In this document: one piece after another, positions 1-9,553 of the stretch | Layout of the letters: every line of letters begins with the position of its first letter | Numbering within the stretch: the first letter of the stretch is position 1 | Assembly: GCF_041052385.1 (NCBI RefSeq) | Contig: NZ_CP163439.1 | Location: forward strand, 6,809,001-6,873,000 | Source: Streptomyces sp. R28 | Lineage (GTDB): Bacteria; Actinomycetota; Actinomycetes; Streptomycetales; Streptomycetaceae | Direction of reading: 5' to 3' | DNA: 64,000 nucleotides | Notes under the pieces: model-generated | Databases searched by the model: none | What the model was told of the DNA's origin: nothing | What the model saw: the letters and a program-made list of their open reading frames with translations, nothing else | Made by a program: the position numbers and the translations under genes

Positions 1-2755
1 TGCTGGCGAGGGTGCGGCCGGTGGCGTCGAAGGCGAGGTTGTTGACCATGGTGGTGTGTCCGCGCAGGGGAGGGCCGAGCGCCCTGGTGAAGCCGGGCGC
101 TCCCACGTTCCACAGGTTGATGGCCCCGGAGTTGTCCCCGGTGGCCAGGATCCGCCCGTCCGGGCTGAAGGCGACCGAAGCGACCGGGCTGCTGAGGAAG
201 AGTGTGTTCGCCACCTTCGGGCGGCGTGGGTCTGACACGTCCCAGACGATGGTCCGGTTGTCGCTCGCGGCACTGGCCAGCGTCCGCCCGTCGGGACTGT
301 AAGCCACCCGGTTGACGATGTTGTCGCCGTGGCCGCCGAGATCACCGCCGAGTGCCTTGGGGCGGGCCGGATCCGAGACGTCCCACAGCCGGAGCAGCCT
401 CGACCGGGAGGTGCTCGGCCCGGTGCCGCCGCCGACGGCCAGTGTGTCGCCGTCCGTGCTGAAGGCGGTGGACGAGATGACCTGCCTCACCACGGAGTGG
501 ACCGTGCTCAGCCGACGGGGCTGCCTCGGCTCGGCCACGTCCCACAACTCGACGGTGCCGGTCGGTGTCGCACCGCCCTGGTAGTACGTCGACACGGCCA
601 GCGTCCGCCCGTCGGGGCTGAACCGCAGACTCCACACCAGCCCTTTCGACACCGGCACCAAGGGTGAGAGGGCCACCGGGCGCCGGGCGTCGGAGACGTC
701 GTACATGCGTAGGTTCCCGCCGTCGCCGAGGGCCAGCAGATCGCCCCGCTCGTTGAACGCGGTCGGTCCCGTCAGTCCGTTGCCCGTCTTGATCGAGCCG
801 GTGAGCGGGGCCGGGCGGGTGGGATCCGAGGCATCCCAGATCCGCAGCCTGCCCGTGCCGGTGGCGAGCCGGCCCTTCGGACCGAAGCTGACCGAGTTCA
901 CGGTGTCGAAACGCTTCGGCAGCGGGGTGGCGTGAATCGCCCCCGCCCCCTGCATCAGCCGCGTGCGCAGTGCGGCCGTCGGCCGCATCCGGTACGCGAT
1001 GAGGTCGAGCTGCGCGGCCAGGGCGCTGTCGGTCTCGCGCTGGCGGTCCGCCTCGGCGGTCACCCGGTCGAAGATCGCGGCGTCGCGCTGGGCGAGCGCC
1101 TCGCTCCTGCGGTCGAAGGCGAACGCCGCCAGCCCCGAAGCGAGCAGCATCAGGACGACGATCGTCGCGATCGCGCCGCGCCGGATCAGCCGGGCGCGCC
1201 GGTGCTGCCCCTGTGAGGCGGCGAGGAACGCGGTGGCAAGGGGCGGGACATCGTGCCGGTGGTCCGTGGCCCAGGTCCGGGCCCGTTCCAGCCGGATGCC
1301 CCGGTACAGGAACGTGGAGTCGCCGCGGCCGGCGTTGTCCCAGGCGGCGGCGGCTTCCTCCACTTCCTGGCGGATCACGCCGTGCTGACCGGCCGCCTTG
1401 ATCCAGTCGCGCAGCTCCTTCCAGGCCCACAGCAGCGCTTCGTGGGTGACCTCCACGGTGGCCTCGTTGTGCGCGACGCCCCGGGTGAGCAGCCGCGCCT
1501 CGGTGAACCGGTCGGCCAGCTCGTCGACCGCCGTCGGGTCGGTGGCCGTACGCCGCAGGTCGCGCAGGGTGCGGCGGCGACGGGACACCTCGCCGTTCTC
1601 ACCGATCCTGACCAGGCCGAGGAAGAACGGCCGGGCCGCCGCCCTCGCGGCCGGGGTCAGCTGCCGGAACACGTTCCGCGCGGTGGTCTCGATCGCGCCG
1701 TCGATGCCGCCGGTGTCGCGGTAACTGTCCATGGTGAGCGTGTCGCCCCTGCGGCCCAGCCAGGTGCGCTCCAACGCGTGGGCGAGCAGCGGCAGTTGGC
1801 CGGCGCCGTAGGCGGTGTCCTCGTCCCGCCAGGCCGTGCCGCGCAGGTCGCGCAGGATCAGGTCGACGAGTCCCTGCCCGAACTTGAGGCCGCACCGGGC
1901 GGCCGGGAGGGTCACGGCCTTGCGCACGTCCTGCTCGTCCATCGGGCCGACGATGACCTGATGGGCGTCCAGGACGTCGCGCAGATACGGGAAGGCGAGA
2001 CAGGAGCCGTAGTGGTCCGCGCGCAGGCCGTAGACGGCGAGGGCGACGGGTTCGGCGGTCTCGGTGCCTTCGGTCAGTGCGGCGAGCGCCGCCACGAACC
2101 GGTGGCGCGCGGGCTCGTCCTCGCAGGCCGTGAACAGCTCCTCGAACTGGTCGACGACGAGCACCAGCCGTTCGCCCGGCGCCAGGCGGAGCCGCTCCCG
2201 CACCAGTTGGGGGAGGGCATCCAGCTCATCCTCCACGGCCTGACCGATCACCGCCTCGTCGGCCCCGGCGACCTGCGCGAGGCCGGCGGACAGTGCCCTG
2301 AGCGGGTCGGACGTCGGCGTGAACAGCAACTGCCGCCACGTCGCCGAGCCCTCGATCTGCCCCTTGGCCAGCTCCCACAGCAGCCCGGCCCGCAGCACCG
2401 AGGACTTGCCCGCACCGGACGGCGCGACGACGGCCAGCGGTTTGTGCTCCCTCAGGCACCCCCGGAGCATGGCCAGTACCTGGCTGACCACGTCCTCCCG
2501 CCCGAAGAACCACTCCGCCTCGTCCAGCCGGAACGCCCGCATCCCGGGATACGGGCACACATGGACGGTCGCCGGGCCGGCCGTCCGGTCGTACTCCTCA
2601 CCGGCGTGGTGGTAGTGATCGTGCCGGTGGCTGTTCACATCGCCCTGCACGACGATCATGCTCCGGGCGGACTGGTAGACGGTGCCGTGCTCGGTCGCCT
2701 CGGCGCGCAGCGCCACCTCCACCGGCCGCTCCCGGGGGCGGTCCGGGGAGGTCAT
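1..2755 (-). CDS. nSTAND1-type NTPase with WD40 repeats (C-terminus beyond window)
   Basis: The gene reads from ATG at 2755 and runs off the left edge, so 918 codons are visible. The N-terminus (residues 17-38) carries a GTVYQ motif that recurs at the end of the upstream protein, followed by a histidine-rich linker. A STAND NTPase domain follows: a GREDVV entry at about 86, Walker A APSGAGKSS at 111-119 and Walker B LVLVVDQFEELF near 200. A hydrophobic helix at about 523-545 predicts membrane anchoring. From about 590 onward there are repeated WD40 blades, with recurring FSPDGRTLA and LWDV motifs. STAND ATPases are signal-transducing switches in which the repeats sense and an attached domain responds. 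The ATG overlaps the upstream stop as ATGA, so the two genes are translationally coupled. The ligand is unknown. Confidence 0.9.
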   Translation of the reverse strand, partial: MTSPDRPRERPVEVALRAEATEHGTVYQSARSMIVVQGDVNSHRHDHYHHAGEEYDRTAGPATVHVCPYPGMRAFRLDEAEWFFGREDVVSQVLAMLRGCLREHKPLAVVAPSGAGKSSVLRAGLLWELAKGQIEGSATWRQLLFTPTSDPLRALSAGLAQVAGADEAVIGQAVEDELDALPQLVRERLRLAPGERLVLVVDQFEELFTACEDEPARHRFVAALAALTEGTETAEPVALAVYGLRADHYGSCLAFPYLRDVLDAHQVIVGPMDEQDVRKAVTLPAARCGLKFGQGLVDLILRDLRGTAWRDEDTAYGAGQLPLLAHALERTWLGRRGDTLTMDSYRDTGGIDGAIETTARNVFRQLTPAARAAARPFFLGLVRIGENGEVSRRRRTLRDLRRTATDPTAVDELADRFTEARLLTRGVAHNEATVEVTHEALLWAWKELRDWIKAAGQHGVIRQEVEEAAAAWDNAGRGDSTFLYRGIRLERARTWATDHRHDVPPLATAFLAASQGQHRRARLIRRGAIATIVVLMLLASGLAAFAFDRRSEALAQRDAAIFDRVTAEADRQRETDSALAAQLDLIAYRMRPTAALRTRLMQGAGAIHATPLPKRFDTVNSVSFGPKGRLATGTGRLRIWDASDPTRPAPLTGSIKTGNGLTGPTAFNERGDLLALGDGGNLRMYDVSDARRPVALSPLVPVSKGLVWSLRFSPDGRTLAVSTYYQGGATPTGTVELWDVAEPRQPRRLSTVHSVVRQVISSTAFSTDGDTLAVGGGTGPSTSRSRLLRLWDVSDPARPKALGGDLGGHGDNIVNRVAYSPDGRTLASAASDNRTIVWDVSDPRRPKVANTLFLSSPVASVAFSPDGRILATGDNSGAINLWNVGAPGFTRALGPPLRGHTTMVNNLAFDATGRTLAS

Positions 2756-3222
2756 GTCGGCTTGACGTGCATGTCACGGCCGGCTTGATAGACCGTTCCG
2801 CCGTCCTTCGCCTCGGCCCGCATGTCGATGCGCTGCGCCGGGGCGCCGCCCGGTTCGCCCTGTGCTGCCTGTTCCCCTTGTCCGGCTTGATCGGCTTGAT
2901 CGGCTTGATCGGCTTGCTCGGCGGCGAGTTCATCGACGAGGGCGGTGAGCGCCCGGCGGGCCGCCGGTTCGGCGTCGAGCAGAGCGCGGAAACGCTCCTG
3001 CCATGCCTCGACGAGCCGGGACTCCTCCTCGTCGCTCGGCGAGCCGCGCAGTACGTCGAGGGCGGCGTCCGTCGCGGAGACGGCGGCTTCCTCCTCGTCC
3101 GGGCGATGCCGCCGCCACACGCCTACGATCAGCTCGCGTACCCGTGCCCAGGCATCGGTGGCGAGCGAACTCACCACCGTGTTGGCGGCCGTCGTCGCCA
3201 GGACGGCCAACTGCTCTTCCAT
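2752..3222 (-). CDS. Small helical protein with C-terminal GTVYQAGRDMHV motif, partner of the STAND NTPase
   Basis: This 156-residue protein has three visible parts. Residues 1-100 are a predicted all-helical domain, starting with a small-residue-rich amphipathic stretch (ATTAANTVVSSLATDAWARV). Next comes a low-complexity linker of repeated QAD units, then a C-terminal motif RAEAKDGGTVYQAGRDMHV. The same motif (RAEATEHGTVYQSARSMIV) opens the STAND protein encoded immediately downstream, with ATGA overlap. A receptor and an adjacent effector sharing a short motif is the arrangement known for bacterial amyloid-signalling (BASS) pairs, where the effector N-terminus is a membrane-acting helical (Bell-type) domain. 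That role is inferred from architecture. No enzymatic motif was seen. Confidence 0.75.
   Translation of the reverse strand: MEEQLAVLATTAANTVVSSLATDAWARVRELIVGVWRRHRPDEEEAAVSATDAALDVLRGSPSDEEESRLVEAWQERFRALLDAEPAARRALTALVDELAAEQADQADQADQAGQGEQAAQGEPGGAPAQRIDMRAEAKDGGTVYQAGRDMHVKPT
2881..2921. repeat. 9-bp tandem repeat (TCGGCTTGA), about 4 units
   Basis: Four near-perfect copies of a 9-bp unit lie inside the small helical protein gene and encode the QAD-repeat linker between its helical domain and its C-terminal motif. The unit is in frame, so copy-number change would alter linker length without a frameshift. Confidence 0.85.
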
Positions 3223-3509
3223 GAGCGTCCCCCGTGTTCCCCGCGTGACTGCTGTCCACTACTGAGTCAACTGCTGAGCCAACTGCCCTGCGCAGTCTGA
3301 CAGTTACCCATCGTCCAGTGTGGGGAAGCGGAGGAGGGATGTGCGAGGGAACGGCTGTGAGGAAACCGTGAACGGGGGTCCAGGGGGCGGCAGCCCCCTG
3401 GCGGGGTCGAAGGGGCGGCAGCCCCTTCAGGATGGGACGGGTAGGGGCGGGGGGGGCGCAGGATCCATCAGTGGCTTCGCCACGGGCCGTCCCCGCCGCC
3501 CCGCAGGCA
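3223..3509. other. Intergenic region with GC-rich inverted repeats
   Basis: No gene is seen here. It holds the presumed promoter of the STAND operon near 3225-3320 and two adjacent GC-rich hairpins (about 3376-3428, arms GGGGGC/GCCCCC and AGGGGC/GCCCCT). A 21-bp string at 3430-3450 recurs exactly at 59928-59948, so this belongs to a dispersed Streptomyces intergenic repeat. The hairpins face the fumarase gene's 3' end and could terminate it. Confidence 0.6.
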
Positions 3510-5177
<1,668 letters not shown>

Positions 5178-5329
5178 CTCAGCCCATTCCTCACTCGACA
5201 GACGGCAGCCGCCTCCATTGGCGGCCTCATCAGCGTAGAACCTGTCCAGGGCCGGGAGCTTGTGAGGTAAGGCTCAGTTGGGCATCATGTTCGTCATCCA
5301 CAGGGGTATCGCGATCTATCGTGTTTGGG

Positions 5330-5344
5330 TACGCTCTTGCCGTG
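5330..5344 (+). promoter_or_regulatory. Leaderless promoter -10 box (TACGCT) before DUF1707 gene
   Basis: TACGCT at 5330-5335 stands six bases before the GTG at 5342. This is the spacing expected when transcription starts at the first base of the start codon, and no Shine-Dalgarno sequence is present. It decides the start over the in-frame GTG at 5321. No clear -35 is visible. Confidence 0.6.
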
Positions 5345-6046
5345 GACCTTCAGAAGCGCCCTGCGCCCACCGTCTCCGATGCCACCGAGCCCCGCGCCAC
5401 CGAACTCCGCGCCTCCGACGCCGATCGCGACCGGATCGCCGACATCCTGCGCGACGCCCTGGCCGAGGGCCGCCTCACCGCCGAGGAGCACGCCGAGCGC
5501 GTCGAGGGCGTGCTGACGGCGAAGACGGTCGGCGAACTGGACGTCTTCATACGGGACCTGCCCGCGGCCCACGCGCGCCGCGCACCCCATGGGCCCGCCC
5601 CCAGCCGCCCCGCCCCCGGCGCGATCCCGGCCGACCCCGACGACAACGTGGTCGCGGTCTTCAGTAGCGCCGTCCGCCGGGGCCGCTGGCGCCCGGGCCG
5701 CCGCATCCATGCGTACGCGATCTTCGGCACCGTGGAGATAGACCTCAGCGAGGCGCTCTTCGCGTACCAGCACGTCGTGATCCGGGCGATCTCGGTCTTC
5801 GGCAACATCGAGGTCCGCGTCCCGGAGAACGTCTCGCTGCGCGGCACGGGCGGCGGTGTCCTCGGCAACTTCGAGGTGGACCACGTCGACGCGGAGGATC
5901 CCGAGGCGCCGGTCGTCCATGTCGACGGCTGGGCCGTGCTCGGCAACATCGAGGGCCGGCCGAAGCGGGGGAAGATCGTCGCGGACATCCTCGATCGCGT
6001 TCAGCGCAAGGTCGACAAGAGTTTGCGCAAGCATCTGGATCATTGA
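5342..6046 (+). CDS. DUF1707 (SHOCT-like) protein with LiaF-like C-terminal domain
   Basis: About 234 residues. Residues 20-75 (RASDADRDRIADILRDALAEGRLTAEEHAERVE) are a typical DUF1707 domain, a SHOCT-like helical pair. After a proline/alanine-rich linker, the C-terminal half (about 105-225) is a beta-rich, glycine-spaced domain like those of LiaF/cell-wall-stress proteins (FGNIEVRVPENV, VLGNFEVD, AVLGNIEG). No membrane segment is seen, so it is probably cytoplasmic. The exact role is unknown. GTG at 5342 is preferred because of the leaderless promoter and because the DUF1707 domain then sits near the N-terminus as in the family. Confidence 0.8.
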   Translation: MDLQKRPAPTVSDATEPRATELRASDADRDRIADILRDALAEGRLTAEEHAERVEGVLTAKTVGELDVFIRDLPAAHARRAPHGPAPSRPAPGAIPADPDDNVVAVFSSAVRRGRWRPGRRIHAYAIFGTVEIDLSEALFAYQHVVIRAISVFGNIEVRVPENVSLRGTGGGVLGNFEVDHVDAEDPEAPVVHVDGWAVLGNIEGRPKRGKIVADILDRVQRKVDKSLRKHLDH

Positions 6047-6220
6047 CGGTTGTGAATCGACCGCCTTCGTCCCGGCTCCGCGGCCGTCCCGGGCGCCCCA
6101 CAGCGGTGCGCGGGACCCCTCGAAATCCAGCGGTTCGGAACTGACTGCATAGGCGCGCGTACAGCGGGTAGACCTTGCTGCATCGTCTCTCGCTCGCGAA
6201 GCCGTCGTCAGGAGTAGACC

Positions 6221-6598
6221 GTGCTGCAACCGCCGCATTCGTCCCTGCAGGTAGCTGCCGTTCCGGCCCAGCGGGTGCCAGTGCGAGACAGGGACCAAGA
6301 CGCCCCGTGGCATACAGAAGCCGTGTGCCGCCGCGACGAGGCCGGCCTGTTCTTCGCCCCCTCAAAGGAGCCGACCGCGGCCCGCCTCTCCCGCGAGGAG
6401 GCGGCCAAGCGAGTCTGCGCCCGCTGTCCGGTCATGGTCGAGTGCCGCGAACATGCCCTGCTCCAGCCCGAACCGTACGGCGTCTGGGGCGGCCTGACCG
6501 CAGCGGAACGCCGAGTGGTCCTGGCAAGGCGCCGCCGCCGCGAAATGGAACTGAAGAAGGCGACGAGGACGGCAGACCGCATAGCGCAGGCAGGCTGA
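6221..6598 (+). CDS. wblI: WhiB-family transcription factor (WblI-like)
   Basis: This 125-residue protein has four cysteines, C36, C66, C69 and C75, in the C-x29-C-x2-C-x5-C pattern that binds a [4Fe-4S] cluster. A GVWGG turn follows at 87-91, and a very basic tail (RRVVLARRRRRE) is the likely DNA-binding element. WhiB-like proteins are actinobacterial redox- or NO-sensing regulators that act with sigma factors. The neighbours (fumarase and DUF1707 upstream, glpX downstream) match the context of wblI in S. coelicolor, so the symbol rests partly on synteny. The start is GTG at 6221. A hairpin terminator follows. Confidence 0.88.
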   Translation: MLQPPHSSLQVAAVPAQRVPVRDRDQDAPWHTEAVCRRDEAGLFFAPSKEPTAARLSREEAAKRVCARCPVMVECREHALLQPEPYGVWGGLTAAERRVVLARRRRREMELKKATRTADRIAQAG

Positions 6599-6623
6599 GA
6601 AGCAAAAAGGATCAAAAAGGAAT

Positions 6624-6654
6624 GGGCGCCCCCTCCGCACCGGGGGCGCCCTTT
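6624..6654 (+). terminator. Rho-independent-type terminator of wblI
   Basis: A perfect 10-bp GC stem (GGGCGCCCCC / GGGGGCGCCC) with an 8-nt loop is followed by TTT. It lies 26 bp after the wblI stop and also faces the 3' end of glpX. A common Streptomyces intergenic string (AGGGGCGCGGGGCACTGCG) follows at 6681. Confidence 0.8.
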
Positions 6655-6767
6655 CAACGCCGGGGGAGCCGGCCGACCAAAGGGGCGCGGGGCACTGCGC
6701 GACCAGCCACGTACAAACCGCGGTCGCCGACTATCCGCACTCCCGAGCTCCCAGGCGCACGCGCTCC

Positions 6768-7805
6768 CTACTTCGCGCGGTCGAAATCGATCGCGCTGTA
6801 GGCCCGCAGCTTGCTCAGCCGGTGCTCGGAGTCGATCCTGCGCACCGTCCCCGACTTCGACCGCATCACGATCGAGTCGGTGGTCGCGATCTCCGACCGG
6901 TACCGCACACCCCGCAGCAGCTCACCGTCGGTGATCCCGGTCGCGACGAAGAACACGTTGTCCCCGGCGACCAGGTCATCGGTGAGCAGCACCCGGTCGA
7001 GGTCGTGCCCGGCGTCGACCGCCCGCTGCCGCTCCTCGTCGTCCTTCGGCCACAGCTTGCCCTGGATGGTTCCGCCGAGGCACTTCACGGCACAGGCCGA
7101 GATGATCCCCTCCGGCGTACCGCCGATGCCGAGCAGCATGTCGACGCCGGTGCCCTCACGCAGTGCGTAGATGGACCCCGCGACATCGCCGTCGGAGATC
7201 AGCTTGATGCGCGCACCGGCATCCCGGATCTCCTTGATGATGCCCTCGTGGCGAGGCCGGTCGAGGATGACGACGGTGACGTCCTCCGGCGTGGCCCGCT
7301 TCGCCTTCGCGACCCGGCGGATGTTCACGGACACGGGCGCGTCGATGTCGACGAAGTCGGCGGCTTCGGGGCCGGTGACCAGCTTGTCCATGTAGAAGAC
7401 GGCGGACGGGTCGAACATGGACCCCCGGTCGGCCGCGGCCAGCACGGCGATCGCGTTGGGCATGCCCTTGGCGGTCAGCGTGGTCCCGTCGATCGGGTCG
7501 ACGGCGATGTCGCACTCCGGCCCGGTCCCGTCGCCGACACGCTCCCCGTTGAAGAGCATCGGCGCTTCGTCCTTCTCGCCCTCGCCGATGACGACGACGC
7601 CGTTCATCGACACGGTGGAGACGAGGGTCCGCATGGCGCGCACCGCGGCACCGTCGGCGCCGTTCTTGTCGCCGCGGCCCACCCAGCGGCCCGCGGCCAT
7701 CGCCGCCGCTTCGGTCACGCGGACCAGTTCCAGGGCGAGGTTGCGGTCGGGGGCTTCACTGGGTACTTCGAGCTCGGACGGCAAATGATGATGATTCTCG
7801 GTCAT
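6768..7805 (-). CDS. glpX: Class II fructose-1,6-bisphosphatase
   Basis: This 345-residue enzyme dephosphorylates fructose 1,6-bisphosphate in gluconeogenesis. Class II signatures of the Li-sensitive phosphatase fold are visible: GEGEKDEAPMLFNGE (metal-binding acidic loop), AVDPIDGTTLTAKG (catalytic DPxDGT) and GIGGTPEGIISACA. The length is typical for GlpX. It is the main gluconeogenic FBPase in actinobacteria, where class I is usually absent. Transcription is divergent from the DUF4245 gene. AAAGG lies about nine bases before the ATG at 7805. Confidence 0.95.
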   Translation of the reverse strand: MTENHHHLPSELEVPSEAPDRNLALELVRVTEAAAMAAGRWVGRGDKNGADGAAVRAMRTLVSTVSMNGVVVIGEGEKDEAPMLFNGERVGDGTGPECDIAVDPIDGTTLTAKGMPNAIAVLAAADRGSMFDPSAVFYMDKLVTGPEAADFVDIDAPVSVNIRRVAKAKRATPEDVTVVILDRPRHEGIIKEIRDAGARIKLISDGDVAGSIYALREGTGVDMLLGIGGTPEGIISACAVKCLGGTIQGKLWPKDDEERQRAVDAGHDLDRVLLTDDLVAGDNVFFVATGITDGELLRGVRYRSEIATTDSIVMRSKSGTVRRIDSEHRLSKLRAYSAIDFDRAK

Positions 7806-7931
7806 CGGAGCGCACCTTTCTGATACGACGACGGCCGGATGAGGGTGACCGCCCTGACTCTATCCTCGGGCGCGCAGAATGAGCAGGGGGCCCCACGGAT
7901 GAGCAGGCGGGGCACCTGCGACGATAGGCGC

Positions 7932-8453
7932 GTGGCAGGTTCGAACGGCAAGCAGAAGTCGGTCCGCAACATGGTCCTCTCCCTGGGAGTCACCGTGCTC
8001 GCGGCGGGAGTCATCTATACCTTCGTACCCCATGAGGACGGCACTCCCGACCTCCCGCGGGTCGACTACCGCGTCGAGCTGCTCACGGCCCGCCGCGCGG
8101 CGTCCTACCCCGTGGTCGCACCCCAGGGGCTGCCCGACACCTGGAAGGCGACGTCCGTCCGCTTCAAGGGCGACGACTTCGACGCCTGGCACCTCGGCTT
8201 CCGCACCCCGGGCGGGGAGTACGTACAGGTCGAGCAGTCGGCCGAGAAGCCGGCGACGTTCCTGGAGGAGGCCACCCAGGGCGGACAGGCGACCGAGGTC
8301 ACCGAGGAGATCGGCGACCGGACGTGGACGCGGTACACGGGCGGCCGCTACGACGCGCTCGTGCACCGGGAGAAGGGCGCGACCACCGTGGTGGCGGGCA
8401 CGGGGTCGTTCGAGCAGCTGACGCAGATGGCGAAGGCGCTCAAGGCGGAGTGA
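7932..8453 (+). CDS. DUF4245 membrane-anchored protein
   Basis: About 173 residues. It has a short basic N-terminus (AGSNGKQKSVRN), one hydrophobic helix at about 14-32, and an extracytoplasmic domain of about 140 residues. That topology and motifs such as APQGLPDTWKATS and WHLGF fit DUF4245, a family without a known function. GTG at 7932 is chosen because GACGAT, a -10-like box, stands seven bases upstream (7919-7924) as in other leaderless genes here, and because the membrane helix is then N-terminal. The gene is divergent from glpX and is followed by a perfect bidirectional terminator. Confidence 0.8.
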   Translation: MAGSNGKQKSVRNMVLSLGVTVLAAGVIYTFVPHEDGTPDLPRVDYRVELLTARRAASYPVVAPQGLPDTWKATSVRFKGDDFDAWHLGFRTPGGEYVQVEQSAEKPATFLEEATQGGQATEVTEEIGDRTWTRYTGGRYDALVHREKGATTVVAGTGSFEQLTQMAKALKAE

Positions 8454-8480
8454 CCGTCCGCGCACGACCTGGCTGACGAC

Positions 8481-8512
8481 GAAAGGCCCCCGGCGATCGC
8501 CGGGGGCCTTTC
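8481..8512. terminator. Perfect 32-bp palindromic bidirectional terminator
   Basis: GAAAGGCCCCCGGCGA and its exact reverse complement abut without a spacer, ending in a T-run on either strand. It lies between two convergent genes (the DUF4245 and nitroreductase genes), so it can terminate both. Confidence 0.9.
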
Positions 8513-8551
8513 GCGTGCGCGGGATCGGTGCCCGCTGGGTGCTCGGGTCGG

Positions 8552-9142
8552 TCAGACCGTGGTGATGACCTGGTCGAACTCCAGGCGCGGGGAGCGCGGG
8601 TACCAGGCGTCGGGGCCCGGCTTGCCGATGTTGACGACCATCAGCGGGGTGTGGTCGTCGTCCAGGAACTCCTTGCGGACGCCCTCGAAGTCGAAGCCGG
8701 TCATCGGGCCGGCGGCCAGCCCGGCGGCGCGGACGCCGACGATGAAGTACGCGGCCTGCAGGGAGGCGTTCAGCGCGGCGGCGTTCTCGCGGGCCGCGCG
8801 CTCGCTGAAGAAGAGGTCCTTGGCCTGCGGGAACGCCGGGAAGAGGGCCGGCAGCTCCTCGTGGAACTCGTTGTCCGCGGACAGGATCGCGACCAGCGGG
8901 GCGGCGGCGGTCTTGGCCTGGTTGCCCTCGGCCATGTGCTGCACCAGGCGCTCACGGGCCTCGGCGGAGCGGACCAGGGTGATGCGCAGCGGGGTCTGGT
9001 TGAAGGCGGTGGGGCCGTACTTGACCAGGTCGTAGATCGCCTGGACCTGCTCCTCGGTCACCGGCTCGTCGGTGAAGGTGTTCGCGGTGCGGGCCTCGCG
9101 GAACAGCAGGTCCTGGGCGGCGGAGTCAAGAACGAGAGACAT
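8552..9142 (-). CDS. Nitroreductase-family protein (malonic semialdehyde reductase RutE/HadB-like)
   Basis: This 196-residue flavoenzyme belongs to the FMN-dependent nitroreductase superfamily. The RutE/YdfI-like subgroup is recognised from LFREARTANTF near the start, YDLVKYGPTAFNQTPLR (FMN-binding arginine and serine/threonine region) and the C-terminal VVNIGKPG. Such enzymes reduce malonic semialdehyde or related small aldehydes and nitro compounds with NAD(P)H. The true substrate cannot be told from sequence. ATG at 9142 is chosen over the longer frame because the conserved domain begins there and the extra N-terminus is low quality. Confidence 0.85.
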   Translation of the reverse strand: MSLVLDSAAQDLLFREARTANTFTDEPVTEEQVQAIYDLVKYGPTAFNQTPLRITLVRSAEARERLVQHMAEGNQAKTAAAPLVAILSADNEFHEELPALFPAFPQAKDLFFSERAARENAAALNASLQAAYFIVGVRAAGLAAGPMTGFDFEGVRKEFLDDDHTPLMVVNIGKPGPDAWYPRSPRLEFDQVITTV

Positions 9143-9298
9143 GCGTGAACCTTCTCGGGGTGTGCGTCGTGCGCGTGAGACGGACCCGGGATGTAAACGG
9201 ACCGGGGACCGGTTGTCGTGGTCGACGGTACGCGAGACAAGTTCAAGGTTCAACAAAAAGCAGGGTGTGGTGATCCGCCTCACAACACCGCGTCGGTG

Positions 9299-9544
9299 TC
9301 AGGAGCCGTCCGCACCGTCTTCCCGCCCGGCCTCGGCCTCGGCCTCCTCGGCCAGCGCCGCGTCCAGCCGCGCCCGCGCCCCGTCCAGCCAGCGCCGGCA
9401 CACCTTGGACAGCTCCTCGCCCCGCTCCCACAGCGCGAGGGACTCCTCCAGCGTCGTACCGCCCGCCTCCAGCCGCCGTACGACCTCGATCAGCTCGTCC
9501 CGGGCCTGCTCGTACCCGAGGGCCTCTTCCACCTTGCTGGTCAT
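9299..9544 (-). CDS. xseB: Exodeoxyribonuclease VII small subunit
   Basis: This 81-residue helical protein has the XseB signature: LGYEQARDELIEVVRRLEAGGTTLEESLALWERGEEL. It forms a complex of one XseA with several XseB copies that degrades single-stranded DNA. It starts nine bases after the xseA stop, so the two are one operon. The acidic tail EEAEAEAGREDGADG is outside the conserved core. Confidence 0.93.
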   Translation of the reverse strand: MTSKVEEALGYEQARDELIEVVRRLEAGGTTLEESLALWERGEELSKVCRRWLDGARARLDAALAEEAEAEAGREDGADGS

Positions 9545-9553
9545 GCGCCCACC

